DNA of 64,000 bases from an uncultured Roseovarius sp. (lineage in GTDB: Bacteria; Pseudomonadota; Alphaproteobacteria; Rhodobacterales; Rhodobacteraceae), in assembly GCA_947497295.1 (NCBI GenBank), contig CANMFU010000001.1, positions 682,001-746,000 on the forward strand. The letters run 5' to 3'. Of the stretch, positions 39,918 through 51,759 are shown in pieces. The notes beneath the pieces are model-generated. The model was given only the letters and a program-made list of their open reading frames with translations, did not search any database and had not been told where the DNA came from. Both the position numbers and the translations under genes were made by a program. Within the stretch, counting starts at the first letter, position 1, and every line of letters begins with the position of its first letter.

Positions 39918-40832
39918 TCAGTCGGAATCCGGTGTGGTCTCCTTTGCGCCGATCAGCTCGACCCGCTGGCGCGGAGCAACGTTGCCAATCTGGCGGAGCG
40001 CATCATCCAAAAGGCCGTACATCTCGTCGCGGCAATCAACGTCGCGATCAAATCGGGTCAGCCAATATCGCAAAGCGTATGCGATGCCGTGTTCCTCATA
40101 AGAGACGACGCGGACATCGGGCCGTGGTTCTTGTTGAATCAGTTTCGCTTTGCCAGCTGCCGCCAGCATTGTCTTGCGGGCCAGATCAATCGGGATGGAG
40201 TGGTCCAGAACGATGGTAACCTGTGCGCGATATTGCGGCCTTGGGGCTGAATAATTGGTTATGCGCTGGCGTGCGATCTGGCTGTTTGGCAGGATCAGAT
40301 AGGTCGAATCCCGGGTCAGCACGCGTGTGGTGCGCCAGCCGATCTCAATGACCTTGCCCCGCGCCAGCCCGTCAATGTCTATCCAGTCACCGATGCGGAA
40401 CGGACCTTCGACGCCGAGTGCGATACCCGACAGAGTATCGGCCACAACGTTGCGGATTGCAAAACCCAACATCGCCAGCACCAGTCCGGACCCGGCCAGC
40501 GCGCCGACGGCGCCCTGACCCATAAACATCGCGACAGTTGCGGCAAAGGCCAGAAGGAATAGGACCGCTGCGATCATATCCTTGAGCAGGCGTGGGTAGG
40601 GGCGCCGGCGTGTTGTGGCCTTATCCAGCACCAAAGCCAAAAGCCGACTGGCCAGCCATGCAAGCGAGAAATAGATCGCAGCCGTGATGCCCATAGACAG
40701 GGATTCGCTATCACCAATAATGTGGCTTAGATCGTACCGGAGCAGTGCAAAGATCAATCCAACGCTGAGCACGACCGACATGGCGGGCCAGATCAGCCGC
40801 CGGGCGTGCTGTTTGAGGCTCATGGATTGCAC
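39918..40832 (-). CDS. MscS-family mechanosensitive ion channel
   Basis: MLGFAIRNVVADTLSGIALGVEGPFRIGDWIDIDGLARGKVIEIGWRTTRVLTRDSTYLILPNSQIA. Confidence 0.9.
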   Translation of the reverse strand: MQSMSLKQHARRLIWPAMSVVLSVGLIFALLRYDLSHIIGDSESLSMGITAAIYFSLAWLASRLLALVLDKATTRRRPYPRLLKDMIAAVLFLLAFAATVAMFMGQGAVGALAGSGLVLAMLGFAIRNVVADTLSGIALGVEGPFRIGDWIDIDGLARGKVIEIGWRTTRVLTRDSTYLILPNSQIARQRITNYSAPRPQYRAQVTIVLDHSIPIDLARKTMLAAAGKAKLIQQEPRPDVRVVSYEEHGIAYALRYWLTRFDRDVDCRDEMYGLLDDALRQIGNVAPRQRVELIGAKETTPDSD

Positions 40833-41110
40833 CTGTCATGCGCGGTGGTGCGGTGGTGGGCGGCGGGTATGACGGTGCAGGGGCGTTTGCCCCTGGAGGC
40901 GCGCGATATCGGAGTGTCGCATGTGGCATCAGCGTCGCCTGCGCCCCGGTACATCGGAGCACCGCAAAACGGACACCGCTGGGATGCCGCGTGCGGCAAG
41001 CTGTGGTTGCAAGCGGCACAGTTGGTTCTGGCAGGACGCGGCGACATTGAGGGGGCTCCGTGAGGAAACAGAAGTCAGAACGGGGGCGCTACCGGTAAAA
41101 GACCGCCAGA

Positions 41111-41134
41111 TGCCCCGCAAATGATTGCGGGGCA
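41111..41134 (-). terminator. Hairpin downstream of rnk (TGCCCCGCAA-loop-TTGCGGGGCA)
   Basis: 10-bp perfect stem with 4-nt loop; weak T-tract. Confidence 0.55.
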
Positions 41135-41162
41135 GTCATATTTCAGCGCTGTGACAGGCGCC

Positions 41163-41633
41163 CTAAACGGCGCCAGGCGCATCTTGAGCTGGCGCGCGGG
41201 TTGGTGTCACTTCTGGCTGTTTAACGCTGATAACGGTCAGCATCCGGCGCTGATCGTCCCGCGTGTCCCAATAGAATGCAGCCCCTTCGGCCAGCCCCAG
41301 CAGCGATACGCCGATCGGCGTCATCAGCGACACCTGATCACGCGAGATATCGGCGTTCTCCGGATAGACCAGCGTAACCGTCTTTTCCTGCCCTGTGGTT
41401 TCATCGCGGTACACCACGCTGCTGCCAATCGACACGACATTGGCGGGCATCTTGTCTGCTTTGACGATGCGCGCGCGGCCAAGTTCGTCGAGCAGGCGGT
41501 CGGCCAGCACCGGGTTGCGCTGATACGCGCCTTCGGCCAGCGCCTCGATATGGGTCAGTTCGTCTTCGTTGATGACCAGCTTGGGCGCGCGCAGGCGGGG
41601 CTTTTTGACGTTGTCCGTCGTCTGGGCTGTCAT
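41163..41633 (-). CDS. rnk: Rnk/GreA-B family nucleoside diphosphate kinase regulator
   Basis: VINEDELTHIEALAE; VSIGSSVVYRDETTGQEKTVTLVYPENADISRDQVSLMTPIGVSLLGLAEG. Confidence 0.88.
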   Translation of the reverse strand: MTAQTTDNVKKPRLRAPKLVINEDELTHIEALAEGAYQRNPVLADRLLDELGRARIVKADKMPANVVSIGSSVVYRDETTGQEKTVTLVYPENADISRDQVSLMTPIGVSLLGLAEGAAFYWDTRDDQRRMLTVISVKQPEVTPTRAPAQDAPGAV

Positions 41634-42349
41634 GGGTCTGGCTCCTGTCAGAGGCGGTGAAGAATGGGGTCGATGCTTGAGATCGGGACGTCCCGTGTCG
41701 GGACCGTAGGTGAGACTCGTTAGGTTTGTGTTGCGCGCGCCGAAATTCTGCCAAATGTTACGTTAATTTTGCGGGCGGGCATGTGTTTTTTGCAAATTTT
41801 CAAGGACGTATTGCCGCACTGTTCTGGACCATCATACTGCAATTGTATTGAATTTGTGGTAAAATGTGGAAGGTAGTAAAGCCCGGGAGGCTCGCAGATG
41901 CGTGTGCGCCTATGCCGACCGGGGCGGCAGGCGATTCAGCAGGGGAAACCCGAAATGATCTGCGTGTAATGTCATATTGCCAGATGTAGGCATGCGCCCG
42001 CCTTCTGTCAATCGGGGGGCTTGTACAGCGCCATACTGTGGTTCTTTTGGCGCTTTTGCGCCTATATGTTGCGTGCCGCCGTCGCATGGATTGTAACCCG
42101 GCGCGACAAGACCCATCTAAGAGGCATGACGCATTATTTCTTGCATAAGAGGTTACTGCCCGGCGCAGGAATGCTGCTGAACCGCCCCTGAGCCCCGGGC
42201 GGGACAGGCGCTTTTGGTCTGTTCATTCCTTGGGGTTCCACCGATCGCAAAGCGACCGGACACACCGCTACTACATAACCTAATGACCCATATCAGGCAG
42301 GCAGTCCTGCCTTCCACTAAACCTGCGACTTTATGAAAGGGAGCATGAC

Positions 42350-42682
42350 ATGCATCCAGATATCTCCCCCCGCACGCCCCTCTTTCCCGTAACGCCAGCC
42401 ATGATGCCGCGCTTCAGTGGCCTGCGCCGATTGATGAGCGCTGTGATGCGCACTTGGCAACGGCGCAAAATGATCGCCACGTTCGAAGCGATGGACGATT
42501 GGATGCTCAAGGATATCGGGCTGCGCCGCGAAGACATTGTGCGGACCGTCAACAGCTTTGACGAGATGCGAATCGCCCGCCGTACCCCCGAGCGGGCCAT
42601 GTCCCGCTCGGACATTGTGCGGGGCTTGGACGTTTCAGGCAGCTACGCATCCGCAGTACGCGACATGCAAAACGCGGCCTGA
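42350..42682 (+). CDS. DUF1127 domain small protein
   Basis: MRTWQRRKMIATFEAMDDWMLKDIGLRREDI typical DUF1127. Confidence 0.85.
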   Translation: MHPDISPRTPLFPVTPAMMPRFSGLRRLMSAVMRTWQRRKMIATFEAMDDWMLKDIGLRREDIVRTVNSFDEMRIARRTPERAMSRSDIVRGLDVSGSYASAVRDMQNAA

Positions 42683-42714
42683 TAGGCGACCCGCCATCTG
42701 CCCGCCCAGATCCT

Positions 42715-42754
42715 GCGCCTCAATGCGCGTTCCAGGGCTGGCGCATTGAGGCGC
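42715..42754. repeat. 14-bp perfect inverted repeat (GCGCCTCAATGCGC / GCGCATTGAGGCGC), 12-nt loop
   Basis: Direct reading; 3' of the DUF1127 gene, likely hairpin/terminator. Confidence 0.8.
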
Positions 42755-42803
42755 GCCGGATCACACCCGATCCGGCAGCCACCTTTGTAAATGGAGTAGA
42801 CCG

Positions 42804-43025
42804 ATGATGATCTCAGATGCCGATTTCGATGAGCTGTTCTTTGACAAGAATGACGTCAAGCCAGCACAGAAAGACGTCTCAAGCGCAGCGTATGCGTTGC
42901 GTAAAGGCGATGCAGTTCAGCCGCGCCATGACCCATTGCAGGATGCCGCCACATTGGCGATGATGTCCCCCTTTGGGGCTGCGGTCGCGATGATGTCGGC
43001 CTTTGGTGCGCGGGCACGCACCTGA
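42804..43025 (+). CDS. Small hypothetical protein (73 aa) with duplicated MMSxFGA C-terminal motif
   Basis: Good SD (GGAG) and compact ORF; MMSPFGAAVAMMSAFGARA. Confidence 0.5.
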   Translation: MMISDADFDELFFDKNDVKPAQKDVSSAAYALRKGDAVQPRHDPLQDAATLAMMSPFGAAVAMMSAFGARART

Positions 43026-43070
43026 GCCGTGCACAGGCCCGAGACGCGTTTGGCAGCATAAGGCAGTGCG

Positions 43071-43946
43071 ATGACGATCAGAACGATACTTGCTGCAGTC
43101 GACCAATTTCCGGCCAGCGATGACGTCTTGGCGCGCGCGCACGAGATCGCGCGCCTGCACAATGCCTTGCTGCGTGTCGTACATGTGGTCGAGATGGCCG
43201 CCGAGCCCGGCGATCTGGAGAGGCCAGGCACGTTGATCGGGCAGGCGGCTTTGGCCGCGCGCGAGCGGATCGACGCGGCCCTGGCGCGGCTCAGCCCAGA
43301 TCTGAGCGGTACCGAAATTCGCATCACTGCCGGATCACCAGCCTTGGCGTTGATTGATCTGTGCCGTACCGACGCGCCTGACCTGATCGTCATGCGCGCG
43401 CATCAGCGGGATGGACTATCCGATGCGATCCTTGGATCGGTCAGCGACCGGATGGTTTCGGCCGCTGTTGCGCCTGTGCTGATTATTCGCCGGGCCGCCG
43501 AGCGTCCCTATGCGCAGGCGCTGGTGGCAACGAATGGCGAAGACGCCGCCGGTCCTGCGCTGGACTTCGCGGCGCGTTTGCTGCCCGGCGCGGCAATACG
43601 CGCCGTGCAAGTCGTGCAGATCACCCCCCAGCTAAAAGAGGCGATGCTGCGCTCGGGCACGGACCGCGCCGCGCTGGAGGCGCATCGCGCGGACCTGACC
43701 CTCACAGCGCGCGCCCACCTGAGCAAGCTTGCCGCAGCGGCGCCGCGCCCGATCAGAACGACGGTGCTGCACGGCGATCCCGCAGGGTCGCTGACCCGTG
43801 CCGCGCGTATCCGAACGGTTGATCTGATTGCTGTCGGCCCCGGCCAGCCGGGGCTGATCCGTCGCGCCTTTACCGGCAGCGTGACGCGCCGCCTTTTGCG
43901 CGATGCGGCCTGCGATGTGCTGGTTTATCACCCAGCCGCAGCCTAA
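43071..43946 (+). CDS. Universal stress protein, two UspA-like domains
   Basis: TILAAVDQFPASDDVLARAHEIARLHNA; DLIVMRAHQRDGLSDAILGSVSDRMVSAAVAPVLIIR. Confidence 0.85.
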   Translation: MTIRTILAAVDQFPASDDVLARAHEIARLHNALLRVVHVVEMAAEPGDLERPGTLIGQAALAARERIDAALARLSPDLSGTEIRITAGSPALALIDLCRTDAPDLIVMRAHQRDGLSDAILGSVSDRMVSAAVAPVLIIRRAAERPYAQALVATNGEDAAGPALDFAARLLPGAAIRAVQVVQITPQLKEAMLRSGTDRAALEAHRADLTLTARAHLSKLAAAAPRPIRTTVLHGDPAGSLTRAARIRTVDLIAVGPGQPGLIRRAFTGSVTRRLLRDAACDVLVYHPAAA

Positions 43947-43958
43947 CCTGTTGAGATA

Positions 43959-45302
43959 TCATAATTTTAGGATGAGTGTCGCGATTGTGAAATAGACGAT
44001 CACGCCGACTCCGTCCGATATCGTCGTCACCAATGGCCCGCTGGCGGTGGCGGGGTCCAGCTTCAGGCGGCTAAGCAGGAAGGGCAGGGACATTCCCACC
44101 AGCGATCCGACCATGACCACCAGAAACATCGTCAGTCCAACCACCATTGCGATGTCCGGGCCGCCGCGCCACGCACCCAAGGGCAACACCACCAGCGCCA
44201 TCGTCCCTCCCAAAGCTGCAGCAATCGCCACTTCCCGCACGATCAGCTTGCCCCAATCCTTCAGCGCCACATCACCCGTTGCCAGCGCGCGCACCATCAG
44301 CGTGGCCGATTGCGATCCGGCGTTGCCGCTGCTGTCGATCAAAAGCGGCAGGAAAAACACCAGCGACACATAGGCCAGGATCGTCTCCTCGAAATAGGCA
44401 ATCCCGGCGCCCGAGAATAGGTTGCCGACGATCAAGAGCGCCAGCCAGACGATGCGCCGGGAATACAGTACGCCAATCCCCGCCTCGCGCATGTTCTGGG
44501 TAAATGGCAGCACGGTCGAGATTCGCTGGAAATCCTCGGTCATCTCGGCCTTCATGGCATCGGCGGCATCGTCATGGGTGATGATGCCCACCAGCACGCC
44601 ATCCGCGTCGATCACAGGCAGCGCCAGCAGGTCATAGCGCTCGATCATGCGGGCGACATCCTCCTGATCGGTGTCTGGCGCGGCAAAAATCAGCGCTCGG
44701 TCCATGAAGTCAGCAATCAACGCAGCCTCATCTGCCAGAATCAGATCGTTCAGCCGCACTGAGCCGATCAGATGGTTCGCGCCGTCCAGTACATAAGACC
44801 GATAGATCGTCTCGCTCTGCGGCGCGGCACGGCGCAGCGCGTCAATCGCCTGCTGCGCGGTCATCTGCGGCGCCAAGGTGGCAAAATCCGAGGTCATTAT
44901 CGCCCCCGCCGTGCCTTCGACGTAGGCGGCAAGGCGACTGATGTCGTCGCGGTCTTCGGCGCCGAGGCCCTGCATCAAACGTTTTTGCTGGTCGGCGTCC
45001 ATATGATTGAACAAATCCGCCCGGTCATCGCCGCGCATCAGGCTGATAATACTGGTCACATCGGCCTCCGGCACGGCACCGGCCAGATCGGTCTGTGCGT
45101 CCAGCGACATATTCGCAAAGACCTGCGCGCGGCGTTCGGGCGCAAGCGTGGCCAGATGAGTCCACGCCTGATGATGCGGAAATTGCTCCAGCCACGCAGC
45201 CAGATCGACGGCATGAGCCGTGTCGATGAACGCGGCAATCACATCCGGTGACGCGCCCGCAATCGGCCAGTCCCGGTTTGATCCTGTGTCGATTGAGTTC
45301 AT
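43959..45302 (-). CDS. mgtE: Magnesium transporter MgtE
   Basis: Two CBS-like domains; FFLPLLIDSSGNAGSQSATLMVRALATGDV; five TM segments. Confidence 0.92.
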   Translation of the reverse strand: MNSIDTGSNRDWPIAGASPDVIAAFIDTAHAVDLAAWLEQFPHHQAWTHLATLAPERRAQVFANMSLDAQTDLAGAVPEADVTSIISLMRGDDRADLFNHMDADQQKRLMQGLGAEDRDDISRLAAYVEGTAGAIMTSDFATLAPQMTAQQAIDALRRAAPQSETIYRSYVLDGANHLIGSVRLNDLILADEAALIADFMDRALIFAAPDTDQEDVARMIERYDLLALPVIDADGVLVGIITHDDAADAMKAEMTEDFQRISTVLPFTQNMREAGIGVLYSRRIVWLALLIVGNLFSGAGIAYFEETILAYVSLVFFLPLLIDSSGNAGSQSATLMVRALATGDVALKDWGKLIVREVAIAAALGGTMALVVLPLGAWRGGPDIAMVVGLTMFLVVMVGSLVGMSLPFLLSRLKLDPATASGPLVTTISDGVGVIVYFTIATLILKL

Positions 45303-45411
45303 CGGATTTACCTTTCAGGCAGATATGCGCTGTGACTGACGCTTAGCGGCCAGTGCGCCACTATGCCAGACAAGGGGCGCATTCGGGTGTGTTTTTACTC
45401 AGAATCGCAAA

Positions 45412-45436
45412 AGGGCGGGCCACTCTGGCCCGCCCT
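45412..45436 (-). terminator. katG terminator (AGGGCGGGCCA / TGGCCCGCCCT)
   Basis: 11-bp perfect stem, 3-nt loop, followed on the minus strand by TTTT. Confidence 0.85.
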
Positions 45437-45458
45437 GTGCTGTGTCATATGTCTTGGA

Positions 45459-47765
<2,307 letters not shown>

Positions 47766-47780
47766 CTATAATGTAAGGTT

Positions 47781-48734
47781 ATGACGCTTACGTTCCGCCA
47801 ACTGACATATTTCCGCGCGCTGGCCGAGCATCGCCATTTTGGCCGTGCCGCTGCGGCTGTGTCCGTGTCGCAACCAGCGCTATCGGTGCAGATCCGGGAC
47901 ATGGAGACGACATTGGGCCAGCCACTGGTTGAACGGCGCGCGCGCGATGTAGTGCTAACGCCGTTTGGCCGTCTGATGTTGGGTCATGCCGCCGAGGTCA
48001 ATACTGCGATGCGCAATCTGGAAGAGGCCGCGCGCTGGCATGGCGGGCTATCGGGGCTTTTGCGCATCGGATTGATCCCCACACTGGCGCCGTACCTCTT
48101 GCCCGGCGCGCTTGAGGCATTGCGCAGCGGCGACATTTCCATGGACGTGCAGGTGCAGGAGGCCAAGACCGACCGTCTGACCGCCGATCTTCTGGCCGGG
48201 CGGCTGGATGCGGTCGTCATGGCGCTGCCGCTCACGGCAGAGGGGCTGATTGCCCAGCCGCTTTTCCAAGACCGGTTCCTTCTGGCCGGCAGCGCCGCCC
48301 GTCTGGCGGCGGTAGGCGCAAGCGCCGAGGCGCTGCGCCCCGATGGTCTGGGCGCGCAGCAGTTGCTGCTGCTGGAGGACGGGCATTGCCTTACCGATCA
48401 GGCGCTGGAGGCGTGCCGCAGGGGCAGGGGCCATGCGCAGATTGATATGGGCGCGTCGTCGCTGGCCACGCTCACACAGCTGGTTGCGGCGGGATTTGGC
48501 CTGACATTGATGCCGGAAATCGCGGCCGCCGCCGAGGTGCGCGGCGCGCCCGGCGTGCATCTGCAGCGGTTCGCCGCGCCGGAACCTGCGCGCACCATCT
48601 GCCTGGTGCGGCGCGCCTCAACACTGGGCGAGGGCTGGTTTTCACAGTTGGCGGACGTCCTGACCGGCGTCGGGGCAGAGCTGACGCAAGCGGCGCGAGG
48701 CGGCGGGCACAAGGCCGGGGTGGGGGGACACTGA
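47781..48734 (+). CDS. oxyR: LysR-family regulator, OxyR-like, divergent from katG
   Basis: MTLTFRQLTYFRALAEHRHFGRAAAAVSVSQPALSVQIRDMETTLGQPLVER HTH; LLLLEDGHCLTDQALEAC with the OxyR-type Cys; divergent from katG. Confidence 0.85.
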   Translation: MTLTFRQLTYFRALAEHRHFGRAAAAVSVSQPALSVQIRDMETTLGQPLVERRARDVVLTPFGRLMLGHAAEVNTAMRNLEEAARWHGGLSGLLRIGLIPTLAPYLLPGALEALRSGDISMDVQVQEAKTDRLTADLLAGRLDAVVMALPLTAEGLIAQPLFQDRFLLAGSAARLAAVGASAEALRPDGLGAQQLLLLEDGHCLTDQALEACRRGRGHAQIDMGASSLATLTQLVAAGFGLTLMPEIAAAAEVRGAPGVHLQRFAAPEPARTICLVRRASTLGEGWFSQLADVLTGVGAELTQAARGGGHKAGVGGH

Positions 48735-48839
48735 TTAAACGTCGCACCCGGCGCCCGACCGGACGGTTGCACTGGCAACTCCCCCCGGGAATCCGTATAC
48801 TTGGAGAAAGTTACCAAAACATTCGCGGGGACATAATTC

Positions 48840-49793
48840 GTGCGTGATCTGAAAATACCGGCGCAGCGCCACCCTGAAAAGGCACGGCGCCCCGACAATG
48901 CTCAGCCCAAGAAACCCAGCTGGATCCGCGTCAAGGCGCCCGGCGGCGATGGCTATGCCGAAACTGCCCGCATCATGCGCGACAACAAACTGACCACTGT
49001 CTGCGAAGAGGCAAGCTGTCCCAATGTCGGTGAATGCTGGTCGCAGGGCCACGCCACCATGATGATCATGGGCGATATCTGCACCCGCGCCTGCACCTTC
49101 TGCAATATCGCCACCGGCAAACCGACCGAAGATCTGGACCCGTTCGAGCCGGGCCGCGTGGCCGAGGCCGTCAGGAAGCTGGGCCTGAACCATGTCGTGA
49201 TCACCTCCGTGGACCGCGACGATGTCGCCGATGGCGGTGCCGAGCATTTTTCCCAAACGATCCGCGCCATTCGCCACCGCAGCCCCGGTACGACCATCGA
49301 AATCCTGACGCCCGACTTTCTGAACTGCGATCCATCGGTTCTGGAAGTGGTCGTCGCCGCCAAACCGGACGTCTTTAACCACAATCTGGAAACTGTACCC
49401 GGCCTCTACCCTTCGGTGCGCCCCGGCGCGCGTTATTTCCACTCTCTGCGTCTTTTGCAGCGCGTCAAGGAAATGGACCCGACGATTTTCACCAAATCGG
49501 GCATCATGGTCGGACTGGGAGAAGAGCGCGCGGCAGTCCATCAGGTGATGGACGACATGCGCGCGGCCGACATAGATTTCCTGACCATTGGGCAGTACCT
49601 TCAGCCGACGCCGAAGCATCATGTGCTGGACCGGTTTGTCACACCCGAGGAATTTGCAGCCTATGAAAAGGCCGCCTTCGGCAAGGGCTTCCTCATGGTC
49701 TCGGCCACGCCGCTGACGCGGTCCTCCTACCACGCTGGCGATGATTTCGCCCGTCTGCGCGCGGCCCGTCTGGCGCGTCTTGCCACGGCATAG
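48840..49793 (+). CDS. lipA: Lipoyl synthase
   Basis: [29 protein letters not shown] radical SAM motif; [14 protein letters not shown] start. Confidence 0.97.
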   Translation: MRDLKIPAQRHPEKARRPDNAQPKKPSWIRVKAPGGDGYAETARIMRDNKLTTVCEEASCPNVGECWSQGHATMMIMGDICTRACTFCNIATGKPTEDLDPFEPGRVAEAVRKLGLNHVVITSVDRDDVADGGAEHFSQTIRAIRHRSPGTTIEILTPDFLNCDPSVLEVVVAAKPDVFNHNLETVPGLYPSVRPGARYFHSLRLLQRVKEMDPTIFTKSGIMVGLGEERAAVHQVMDDMRAADIDFLTIGQYLQPTPKHHVLDRFVTPEEFAAYEKAAFGKGFLMVSATPLTRSSYHAGDDFARLRAARLARLATA

Positions 49794-49810
49794 GCAACGC
49801 CCGAAGCCTG

Positions 49811-49842
49811 TGATGCCCCCGGTTTGCGCCGGGGGTGCATCA
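49811..49842 (+). terminator. lipA downstream hairpin (TGATGCCCCCGG...CCGGGGGTGCATCA)
   Basis: GC-rich near-perfect stem just after the lipA stop. Confidence 0.6.
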
Positions 49843-49942
49843 TCATGTATTGAGGCGGCCTCTCTCTTGCCCTAACACTTTCCCATCGAAGGTAATTTCC
49901 CATCTTAGGCTGGGGTTATAAATCCGGCTGGGAGGGGATCGA

Positions 49943-50263
49943 ATGGCGTGGGCGTTCTTATTCATTGCAGGATTGCTCGAAGTCGTCTGGGCGCTGCTGA
50001 TGAAACAATCGCTGGGCTTCACGCGGCTTTGGCCCAGCGTCGGGACGATTGTTTTCATGTTCGGCAGTTTTGGCCTGCTGTCGATTGCCATGCGCTCGCT
50101 GCCGCTGGGCACATCTTATGCAATCTGGACCGGCATCGGCGCGGTCGGCGCTTTTGTCGTCGGTATCGCTGTTCTGGGCGAGCAACTCAGCGCCACGCGC
50201 CTGATTGCGGCGGCGATGATCGTCGGCGGAATCGTCCTGATGACGCTGTCCTCAGACGCCTGA
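49943..50263 (+). CDS. SMR family multidrug/quaternary ammonium efflux protein (SugE-like)
   Basis: MAWAFLFIAGLLEVVWALLMKQSLGFTRLWPS...LPLGTSYAIWTGIGAVGAFVVGI. Confidence 0.92.
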   Translation: MAWAFLFIAGLLEVVWALLMKQSLGFTRLWPSVGTIVFMFGSFGLLSIAMRSLPLGTSYAIWTGIGAVGAFVVGIAVLGEQLSATRLIAAAMIVGGIVLMTLSSDA

Positions 50264-50276
50264 CAGCGTGCTGGTT

Positions 50277-51185
50277 TCAGGCGGCTGTGATCGCCTCCAG
50301 CACGGCACCGTCAAAGGCGGCAAGGCAGGCTTTGATGTCGGACTCGCTCTGAAACAGGCAGGCTGCGGTCGATAGCGCATCTGCCAGCGCGGCAGAGGGT
50401 GCCGATACGGAGATTTCGCGCCATTTGGACGGGGCCGGAGTGCCGGTAACCGGGTCGAGGATATGGCCCACTTGCGCGCCTTCATCAAAGGTCGTGCCCA
50501 GCGGCGCAGAGGTGGCCAGCGCGCGCGCGCTCAGCGATACCTTGCCACCAGCCGCCAGTTTGACCGGCCATGCGCCGCCACCGGGATGCCCGCCAAGCGC
50601 GCGGAATTCGCCGGTGTCGATCAGGATGTTCGTCAGCCCCTCATCGGCCAGCAGCGCGGCCACGCGGTCTGCAATGAAGCCCTGAGCAATACCGTTCAGC
50701 GTCAGTGCCATCCCGGAAGCCATGGAAATGTTTGTTGTATCCAGCGTCACACGATCCCAGCCGACGCGCGCGCGGGCGTCATTCAGGCTTGCCGCGTCGG
50801 GCATCATCCCAAGCGCCGACGCCTCGGCATAGCTGGCCCAAAGCGGCTGGATCGTCGGATCGAACCGGCCCCCGGTCGCGCTGTACACGGCACCTGCCAG
50901 TGACAGACATTCCAGTAATTCGAACGGCGGCGCCTGCAAGCGGCCGGTGCGGTTCAACCGGGACAGCGCGCTGTCTGGCCGATACAGGCTGAACACATCC
51001 TCCAGCCGCGAGATTTCGGACGCGACCCGCGCGCTGATCGCCTTGGCATCGGGATGGGCCAGACGCAGCGTGGCGTGGGTGCCAAGGGCGGTGCCCTGCC
51101 ATGTATACACGGGCTGTGCCGATAAGGCGCCGGGCAGGACGAAGGCGGCGGCGCTGATGGCCAGAAAACGGCGGCGATTGGTCAT
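50277..51185 (-). CDS. nosX: ApbE-type FAD:protein FMN transferase (NosX)
   Basis: ApbE motifs (ALTLNGIAQGFIADRVAALL, HILDPVTGTPAP); Tat-like signal; last gene of the nos operon. Confidence 0.88.
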   Translation of the reverse strand: MTNRRRFLAISAAAFVLPGALSAQPVYTWQGTALGTHATLRLAHPDAKAISARVASEISRLEDVFSLYRPDSALSRLNRTGRLQAPPFELLECLSLAGAVYSATGGRFDPTIQPLWASYAEASALGMMPDAASLNDARARVGWDRVTLDTTNISMASGMALTLNGIAQGFIADRVAALLADEGLTNILIDTGEFRALGGHPGGGAWPVKLAAGGKVSLSARALATSAPLGTTFDEGAQVGHILDPVTGTPAPSKWREISVSAPSAALADALSTAACLFQSESDIKACLAAFDGAVLEAITAA

Positions 51186-51189
51186 GATA

Positions 51190-51759
51190 TTATTCTCCCA
51201 CTGTGCGCGACAGATTGCGCAGGCGATCTTGAAATTCCGTGTCGTCCGTATCCCCGTCCAGTTCGACAGGGGCCAGAACGGCGGAATCAGGAATGTCGTT
51301 CAGCCGCATCACCCGCCCGCCATTGGCAGCGGCAAATGCGGCAGCGTCATCGAGGTCCGAAAACGGCACGATCTCGGGCGCGCCCATGCCGCCGATGGCG
51401 CGACCTCCCACGACGAAATGCGCCATGTCGGCATCTATCCAGTTCTCCTCGCCCGGCGCGTCCCAGCTGGCACCCGGCGCCCCCATGTCGTTGACCCAGA
51501 CAGCCAGCACTGCATGGCTCTGCTCGGGCATGCGCAGATAGGCGATGACGTCCCGCACCTGGCTGAAGAATAGCGGCGCGCCGGGCAGTCCGGCCAGATG
51601 AGCCTGCGCCTTGGGGCCGTCATGCTCCAAGAGGTTCATCTGGCAATAATGCCCGACGGCAGCGGGGGTTAGCGGCAGGGGGGCGGTGTTCTGCGCGGTT
51701 TCCTCCTTGCAGCCGGTGAGGGCCAGCAGGGCGGCGGTGGCGATCAGCAGCGCTCTCAT
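51190..51759 (-). CDS. nosL: NosL copper lipoprotein chaperone
   Basis: Lipobox LLALTGCKEE; HYCQMNLLEHDGPKAQAHL; position in nos operon. Confidence 0.92.
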   Translation of the reverse strand: MRALLIATAALLALTGCKEETAQNTAPLPLTPAAVGHYCQMNLLEHDGPKAQAHLAGLPGAPLFFSQVRDVIAYLRMPEQSHAVLAVWVNDMGAPGASWDAPGEENWIDADMAHFVVGGRAIGGMGAPEIVPFSDLDDAAAFAAANGGRVMRLNDIPDSAVLAPVELDGDTDDTEFQDRLRNLSRTVGE

